DNA of 19,049 bases from an uncultured Collinsella sp. (GTDB taxonomy: Bacteria > Actinomycetota > Coriobacteriia > Coriobacteriales > Coriobacteriaceae), in the NCBI GenBank assembly GCA_900550965.1, contig URUC01000034.1, positions 1 to 19,049 of the forward strand, in the 5' to 3' direction. The translations under genes and the position numbers were made by a program. Below are positions 14,481 through 19,049 of this stretch, piece after piece (position 1 is the first letter of the stretch; every line of letters begins with the position of its first letter). The notes beneath the pieces are model-generated. The model was not told the origin of the DNA and did no database searches. It saw only the letters and a list, made by a program, of their open reading frames with translations.

Positions 14481-15917
14481 ATGAATCAGGTGGAGCAGAG
14501 TGTTGCCGAGTACGTTGACGAGGTCTGGGAGGACGTCGTCGCCGATATCGAGCAGCTGGTGAGCTACCCGTCTGTTGCCGTTGCCGCCGATGCAGAGCCC
14601 GGTGCGCCGTTTGGCCGCCCGGTCCGTGACGCGCTCGATTGCGCGCTCGGCATCGCGCAGAAGCTCGGCTACCAGACGGGCGACGACGAGGGCTATGTGG
14701 GTATTGCCGACATTCCCGGCCGCGGTGACAAGCAGCTCGCGACCATTTGCCATGTGGACGTAGTGCCCGCCGGCCCGGGCTGGAACACCGACCCGTTCGC
14801 GATGGAGCGCCGCGAGGGCTGGCTGCTCGGCCGCGGCGTGATCGACGACAAGGGCCCGGCGGTGCTGTCGCTCTACGCTGGCGCCTACCTGCTCAAGCAC
14901 GGCATTGTGCCGCGCTATACCTTCCGCGCGCTGCTGGGCTGCGATGAGGAAGTGGGCATGTCCGACGTTCACCATTATCTTGAGAACCACGCGAACCCAG
15001 ACTTTCTGTTTACGCCTGATGCCGAGTTCCCGGTCTGCAATGCCGAGAAAGGTCAGTTTGGGGCGACGTTTGTGAGCCCCAAGATCGACGGTGGGCGCAT
15101 TGTGTCCTGGAGCGGCGCCGAGGCGAGCAACGCCATTCCGTCGCAGTCTATCTGCGAACTTGCGATTGCCGCTGATGAGCTGCCGGCGCCCGTTGAGAAC
15201 GCCGACCGCCTGGAGATCACGACGCTCGAGAACGGCCATGCACAGATTTTCGCCCACGGTATTGGCGGCCATGCCTCGATGCCCGAGGGGACGATCAATG
15301 CCGTCGGCCTCATCGTGGCATACCTGCGCGAGGTCGAGGACACGTTTGCCGCCCGCGACGAGCGCCTGCTGACGCCTGCCGAGCACGAGTTTGTCAAGTT
15401 CCTTGCTTTTGTGCATGCGGACGCCTATGGCCGCGGCCTGGGCATCGACGCGACGAGCTCGGCATTTGGCCCGCTCACCTGCAACCCCGGCGTCATCCGT
15501 GTGGCAGACGGCCACATTGAGCAGGTTGTTGACGTTCGCTTCCCCGATAGCACGAGTGCCGACACCATCTGCGAGCAGCTCGAGCCGCTCGTGGGCCGCT
15601 TTGGTGTGACGTGCCGCATGGGTCGTGCGAAGGTGCCGTTCTCGGTTTCTGCCGACGACCCGGCCGTGAAGGCGCTTATCGATACCTATAACGAGTTTAC
15701 GGGCAAGCATGCCGAACCCTTTGCCATGGGCGGCGGCACGTACGCGCGCAACTTTGCCCGCGCCGTATCGTTTGGTCCCGAGGAGACCGGCCTGGAGCTG
15801 CCCGCATGGGGCGGCCAGATGCACGGCCCCAACGAGTGCGCCAACGAAGAACAGCTCAAGCAAGCGCTCAAGATCTATATCGTGGCGATCCTCCGTTTGA
15901 ATGAATTAGAACTTTAA
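14481..15917 (+). CDS. pepV: PepV/Sapep-type M20 dipeptidase
   Basis: This is a zinc dipeptidase of family M20 (PepV, carnosinase-like), which releases amino acids from dipeptides in the cytoplasm. At 478 aa the length matches PepV (about 470). Metal ligands are recognisable: His91 and Asp93 (CHVDVVPAG), the bridging Asp in GVIDDKGP (119-126), catalytic Glu156 and Glu157 (GCDEEVG), Asp180 (FTPDAEFP) and His448 (MHGPNE). The lid domain with IGGHASMPEGT lies in the middle. No signal peptide is present. ATG 14481 has AAGGAGG 6 nt upstream; an open extension to 14436 has none. The TAA stop is followed after 1 nt by a truncated copy of the element A/B hairpin. Confidence 0.92.
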   Translation: MNQVEQSVAEYVDEVWEDVVADIEQLVSYPSVAVAADAEPGAPFGRPVRDALDCALGIAQKLGYQTGDDEGYVGIADIPGRGDKQLATICHVDVVPAGPGWNTDPFAMERREGWLLGRGVIDDKGPAVLSLYAGAYLLKHGIVPRYTFRALLGCDEEVGMSDVHHYLENHANPDFLFTPDAEFPVCNAEKGQFGATFVSPKIDGGRIVSWSGAEASNAIPSQSICELAIAADELPAPVENADRLEITTLENGHAQIFAHGIGGHASMPEGTINAVGLIVAYLREVEDTFAARDERLLTPAEHEFVKFLAFVHADAYGRGLGIDATSSAFGPLTCNPGVIRVADGHIEQVVDVRFPDSTSADTICEQLEPLVGRFGVTCRMGRAKVPFSVSADDPAVKALIDTYNEFTGKHAEPFAMGGGTYARNFARAVSFGPEETGLELPAWGGQMHGPNECANEEQLKQALKIYIVAILRLNELEL

Positions 15918-15918
15918 G

Positions 15919-15936
15919 GTTACGCGGTTTCCCAAT
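15919..15936 (+). repeat. Truncated fragment of structured element A/B
   Basis: GTTACGCGGTTT (15919-15930) is identical to the 12-nt left arm of H1 in copy A and likewise begins just after a stop codon. The complementary arm and the rest of the element are absent. The sequence runs instead into the TTGCGGTGGAATAG palindrome. Confidence 0.6.
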
Positions 15937-15938
15937 CT

Positions 15939-16007
15939 AAGTTGCGGTGGAATAGTTCCTAGAATGGGCCATTTGATGGCCAAGCAGGAACTATTTCACC
16001 GCAACTT
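15939..16007. repeat. Palindromic repeat, family TTGCGGTGGAATAG, copy 2
   Basis: The 22-nt arms 15939-15960 and 15986-16007 are reverse complements with one G-T pair. An inner hairpin GGCCAT/ATGGCC (15967-15972 with 15976-15981) has a TTG loop. A T-rich run (16006-16017) follows, so the element could also terminate the peptidase transcript. Confidence 0.85.
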
Positions 16008-16049
16008 TGTTTTTATTGGTGTAAAAGGCGGGTCATGCTTGGTGGCGGG

Positions 16050-16065
16050 TTTGTTATTCGTTTGT
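16050..16065 (+). promoter_or_regulatory. Candidate Pho box upstream of pstS
   Basis: TTTGT occurs at 16050-16054 and 16061-16065, exactly 11 bp apart, within GTTTGTTATTCGTTTGTAAA. On the minus strand this reads TTTACA-N5-ATAACA, resembling PhoP/PhoB direct-repeat boxes. Only two units are seen, about 145 nt before pstS, and no clear -10 follows at the expected distance. Confidence 0.35.
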
Positions 16066-16168
16066 AAAGCCGAGCCGCGCTTGCGGTAAGGGTCTATCAG
16101 ATGCCCGTAATAAAGCGCAGCTGACGCGGGCGCTGCCCGATCGAGACCGTATCTTTCCAAACAGCAAA

Positions 16169-16185
16169 GCGGGCAGGGTGCCCGC
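16169..16185. repeat. Short hairpin in the pstS leader
   Basis: GCGGGCA (16169-16175) pairs with TGCCCGC (16179-16185) around GGG, 25 nt before the pstS ATG and 15 nt before AAGGAAG. It may influence translation or simply stabilise the mRNA. Confidence 0.35.
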
Positions 16186-16210
16186 GAGTCGCTTGTATGA
16201 AAGGAAGATC

Positions 16211-17149
16211 ATGCTCGATCAGGCTTATTCTCGTCGTCAGTTCCTCGGCCTCGCTGGTGGTCTTGCCAGCATCGTCGGTCTCGGTCTCGTTGGTTGCGGC
16301 GGCTCCAACGCCGCCAACACCGCTGCTGAGGGCAGCGCCGCTGCTGCCGAGTCCGTCTCCGGCGAGGTGACCTACGACGGCGCCTCCTCGTTCCAGGCTC
16401 TCGTCGAGGCTGCTGCCGAGAAGTTTATGGATGCCAATCCCGACGTCTCCGTCTCCGGTTCGGGCAACGGTTCGGGCAAGGGCCTGACCGCTGTTGCCGC
16501 CGGCACCGTTACTATCGGTAACTCCGACGTCTTCGCCGAGACCAAGCTCGAGGCCGATCAGGTCAAGAGCCTCGTCGATCACGAGGTCGCCGTCGTGGGC
16601 ATGGGCCCTGTCGTCTCCAAGAACGTCAAGGTCGATGATCTGTCCCTCGAGCAGCTCAAGGGCATCTTCTCCGGCCAGATCACCAACTGGAAGGAGGTCG
16701 GCGGCGACGACGCCAAGATCGTCGTTCTCAACCGCAAGGCCGGCTCCGGCACCCGCGCCACCTTCGAGGCCGCCGTCTTTGGCGACGAGGCCGTCGACTT
16801 TAAGGGCGACGCCGAGCTCGACAAGTCCGGCGATGTCCAGACTCAGATGGGCAGCACCGACAATGCCATCTCCTACCTCGACTTCTCGCACTTCGACGAC
16901 TCCAAGTTCAACGCCATCAAGGTCGAGGGCGTGGAGCCCAAGAGCGCAAACGTCACCGACGACTCCTTCAAGATCTGGGCGACCGAGCACATGTACTGCT
17001 CCAAGGACGCCGACGAGGCCACCAAGGCCTTCCTGGAGTTCATGCTTTCCGACGACGTCCAGGGCAAGCTCGTCGAGGAGCAGGGCTTTATCCCCGTCTC
17101 TGCTATGAAGGTCGTCAAGGACGCCAGCGGCAAGGTCTCCGCTAAATAA
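16211..17149 (+). CDS. pstS: Phosphate ABC transporter substrate-binding lipoprotein PstS
   Basis: This 312-aa phosphate receptor delivers phosphate to PstCA at the outer face of the membrane. The signal sequence combines a twin-arginine motif, SRRQFLG (7-13), with the lipobox LVGC ending at Cys29. The mature protein should therefore be a lipoprotein, possibly Tat-exported. The binding-protein fold shows DGASSF (near the N-terminal phosphate loop), GNSDVFAE and RKAGSGTRATFE, where Ser/Gly/Thr/Arg contact phosphate in PstS. The C-terminus has EQGFIPVS, typical of the family. A linker rich in Ala, Ser and Glu follows Cys29. ATG 16211 has AAGGAAG (16201-16207) 3 nt upstream. Codon use is strongly biased, suggesting high expression. 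pstC follows after 24 nt. Confidence 0.96.
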   Translation: MLDQAYSRRQFLGLAGGLASIVGLGLVGCGGSNAANTAAEGSAAAAESVSGEVTYDGASSFQALVEAAAEKFMDANPDVSVSGSGNGSGKGLTAVAAGTVTIGNSDVFAETKLEADQVKSLVDHEVAVVGMGPVVSKNVKVDDLSLEQLKGIFSGQITNWKEVGGDDAKIVVLNRKAGSGTRATFEAAVFGDEAVDFKGDAELDKSGDVQTQMGSTDNAISYLDFSHFDDSKFNAIKVEGVEPKSANVTDDSFKIWATEHMYCSKDADEATKAFLEFMLSDDVQGKLVEEQGFIPVSAMKVVKDASGKVSAK

Positions 17150-17173
17150 GTAATCGCCCCGGAAAGGTTTGCA

Positions 17174-18082
17174 ATGGCAAAACAGCTGCCAAAGCGCGAC
17201 CTTGAGAACGTGGGCCTGGGCGTCACGGGCGCGTGCGTAGCGCTCGTGACGCTTGTCGTTGCCGCGCTCATCTTTATGGTCGCCCAAAAGGGCCTCTCGG
17301 CTTTTCTCAAGGACGGCGTTTCGGTCGTCGAGTTCTTCACCGGCACCAAGTGGGACCTGGCCAACACGGCCGAAAATGGCCTGCCCTACACCGGCGCCCT
17401 GCCCCTGATCGTCACCTCGTTTGCGGTCATGGTGCTCTCCACGCTCATCGCGCTGCCCATCGCCATCGGCTCTGCCATCTTTGCGGTCGAGATCCAGCCT
17501 AAGTTTGGCTCCAAGGTCTTTCAGCCGCTTATTGAGCTTTTGACCGGCATTCCCTCGGTCGTCTTTGGCCTGATCGGTTTTCACGTGGTCGTCGGCCTTA
17601 TGAAGAGCGTTTTCCATGTGAGCACGGGTCTGGGCACCTTGCCCGGCGCCATCGTGCTGGCCGTCATGATCCTGCCGACCATGACCACGCTTTCGGTCGA
17701 TGGCCTGCGTGCCGTGCCCGACAGCTACCGTCAGGGTTCGCTCGCGCTGGGCTACACCCGCTGGCAGACCATCTGGCACGTGGTGCTCAAGAGCGCCATG
17801 CCCTCGCTCATGACCGCGGTCATCCTTGGCATGACCCGCGCCTTTGGCGAGACGCTCGCCGTGCGCATGGTTATCGGCGGTATCGAGGCCATGCCGACGT
17901 CGCTGCTGTCGCCGGCCTCCACCATCACCACCACGCTCACCACGTCCATGGCGGTCTATGCCGAGGGCTCGGCCCAGGACGACGTCCTGTGGGCGCTCGG
18001 TCTTCTGCTGATGGGCATGAGCCTCATCTTCATCCTGATCATCCATCTCATTGGCCGCAAGGGGGCGAAGGCTCGTGGCTAG
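17174..18082 (+). CDS. pstC: Phosphate ABC transporter permease PstC
   Basis: This 302-aa inner-membrane permease forms the phosphate channel with PstA. About six membrane segments are visible (roughly 14-36, 75-107, 116-142, 155-175, 212-236 and 269-293). The EAA loop that docks the ATPase is RQGSLALGYTRWQTIWHVVL (186-205), with the conserved Gly193. TRAFGETLAV (221-230) follows, a motif shared by PstC and PstA. GGAAAGG lies just upstream of ATG 17174. The gene overlaps pstA by 8 nt, indicating coupled translation. The first periplasmic loop (about 40-74) is long, as is usual for PstC. Confidence 0.96.
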   Translation: MAKQLPKRDLENVGLGVTGACVALVTLVVAALIFMVAQKGLSAFLKDGVSVVEFFTGTKWDLANTAENGLPYTGALPLIVTSFAVMVLSTLIALPIAIGSAIFAVEIQPKFGSKVFQPLIELLTGIPSVVFGLIGFHVVVGLMKSVFHVSTGLGTLPGAIVLAVMILPTMTTLSVDGLRAVPDSYRQGSLALGYTRWQTIWHVVLKSAMPSLMTAVILGMTRAFGETLAVRMVIGGIEAMPTSLLSPASTITTTLTTSMAVYAEGSAQDDVLWALGLLLMGMSLIFILIIHLIGRKGAKARG

Positions 18083-19049
18083 CACGCGCATCCATATCGA
18101 CGAGGCGAGACTCGGGCGTGTCCAAAGGCAGGACCGCATCGCCACGGGCGTGCTGACGGCGATCGTCGCCATCGTCATGCTCATCGTCGTCTCCATGGTG
18201 GCCTACATCCTGTTCGAGGGCATCTCGACGCTGTTCCAGCCGGGCTTTCTCACGCAGCCTGCGCGCGCCAACGGAACCCAGGGCGGTGTGCTCTACCAGC
18301 TGTTCGACTCGTTCTATCTGCTGCTGATTACCCTGATCATCTCGGTGCCCATCAGCCTGGGCGGCGCGGTCTTCCTGGTCGAGTACGCGCCGGACGGCCC
18401 CATCCGCGACATCGCCTCCACCGCCATCGAAACGCTGTCCTCGCTGCCCTCCATTGTCGTGGGCATGTTCGGCTTTCTGGTGTTCTCGGTGCAGCTGGGC
18501 TGGAAGTACTCCATCATCTCCGGCGCCGTCGCGCTCACCATGTTCAACATCCCCATCCTGGTGCGCGTGATTCAGCAGGCGCTCGAGGACGTGCCGCAGG
18601 CCCAGCGCGATGCGTGCCTGGCTATGGGCCTCACCCGCTGGGAGGCCACACTGCACATCCTGATTCCCGAGGCCATGCCCGCCATCGTGACCGGCATCGT
18701 GCTTTCGGCCGGCCGCGTGTTTGGTGAGGCCGCGGCGCTACTCTTTACCTCGGGCATGAGCTCACCGGTGCGTCTGAACTTCTTGAGCTTTAACCTGTCG
18801 AGCCCCACTTGCGCCTGGAACGTGTTCCGTCCCGGTGAGTCGCTGGCCGTGCACATCTACAAGATCTATGGCGAGGGCAGCCCCGAGGCCCAGCAGATCG
18901 TTTGGGGCACCGCCGCACTGCTGATGACCTGCGTGCTGCTGTTTAACGTAGTCGCCCGTATCGTGGGCAAGCAACTGGCAAGGAAGATGACGGCCGAAAA
19001 GCTGTTGCAACGCCCGTTCCATGAACACGGGTTCACCAAGCAGGAACAG
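18075..19049 (+). CDS. pstA: Phosphate ABC transporter permease PstA (3' end outside window)
   Basis: This open frame begins at GTG 18075 inside the end of pstC and stays open for 325 codons to the window edge, with no stop seen. It encodes the second permease of the phosphate transporter. Membrane segments lie at about 24-48, 78-103, 122-140, 146-166, 203-225 and 276-296. The EAA loop is RDACLAMGLTRWEATLHILI (178-197), followed by GRVFGEAAAL (213-222). The tail (from about 297) is basic and hydrophilic, so the gene is probably nearly complete. The first 20 residues are charged and precede the first segment. The only upstream site is a weak GAAGG (18066-18070), consistent with coupling to pstC. 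pstB is expected just downstream. Confidence 0.95.
   Translation, partial: MASTRIHIDEARLGRVQRQDRIATGVLTAIVAIVMLIVVSMVAYILFEGISTLFQPGFLTQPARANGTQGGVLYQLFDSFYLLLITLIISVPISLGGAVFLVEYAPDGPIRDIASTAIETLSSLPSIVVGMFGFLVFSVQLGWKYSIISGAVALTMFNIPILVRVIQQALEDVPQAQRDACLAMGLTRWEATLHILIPEAMPAIVTGIVLSAGRVFGEAAALLFTSGMSSPVRLNFLSFNLSSPTCAWNVFRPGESLAVHIYKIYGEGSPEAQQIVWGTAALLMTCVLLFNVVARIVGKQLARKMTAEKLLQRPFHEHGFTKQEQ

Noticed and set aside
16097..18196. 699-codon minus-strand frame opposite pstS and pstC
   Set aside because: It is low-complexity Asp/Gly/Leu-rich protein antisense to well-conserved transporter genes.

Overview
The window looks like chromosomal DNA from a high-GC gut Coriobacteriia bacterium, most likely Collinsella or a close relative. 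This is inferred from the G+C-rich coding sequence, Gram-positive style Shine-Dalgarno sites, the QueH-QueA-Tgt queuosine route, a PepV-type peptidase, a FakB/DegV protein and numerous palindromic intergenic repeats. No database search was possible.

Layout. A 56-residue membrane protein (145-315, +) converges on a NOL1/NOP2/Sun rRNA methyltransferase (340-1443, -). A 112-bp inverted repeat separates that gene from a divergent methionyl-tRNA synthetase-like gene (1595-3745, -). Facing away from it are a DUF3267 HExxH membrane protein and queH, which are translationally coupled, followed by queA (3878-6312, +). A tail-anchored coiled-coil protein (6523-8286, -) comes next, then an SDR oxidoreductase (8581-9381, +), tgt (9818-10957, +) and a LOG-family protein (11171-11929, +). 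A RelB/DinJ-YafQ toxin-antitoxin pair of visibly lower G+C follows (12043-12653, +), then degV (13607-12747, -), a HAD phosphatase (13764-14426, +) and a PepV-like dipeptidase (14481-15917, +). The window ends in the phosphate transporter operon pstS-pstC-pstA; pstA (from 18075) runs off the right edge.

Genes working together. QueH, QueA and Tgt cover three steps of queuosine tRNA modification. PstSCA imports phosphate. The toxin-antitoxin pair is a self-contained module behind its own palindromic operator.

The most unusual content lies between genes. Two ~217-bp intergenic elements (6312-6528 and 9383-9600) begin at or within 2 nt of the stop codons of queA and the SDR gene. They share conserved loop sequences while their helices differ in sequence but keep pairing, as in a structured RNA or a folded single-stranded DNA. 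A truncated third copy begins 2 nt after the peptidase stop codon and is cut off by a different palindromic repeat. The terminal hairpin (loop GGGACG-N3/4-TTAA) also builds the 1463-1574 inverted repeat. A second palindrome family (core TTGCGGTGGAATAG) occurs at 12669-12731 and 15939-16007, and a third at 9609-9676. Other points of interest are the MetRS-like protein with a degenerate KMSKS loop and a PstS carrying a Tat-type lipoprotein signal.
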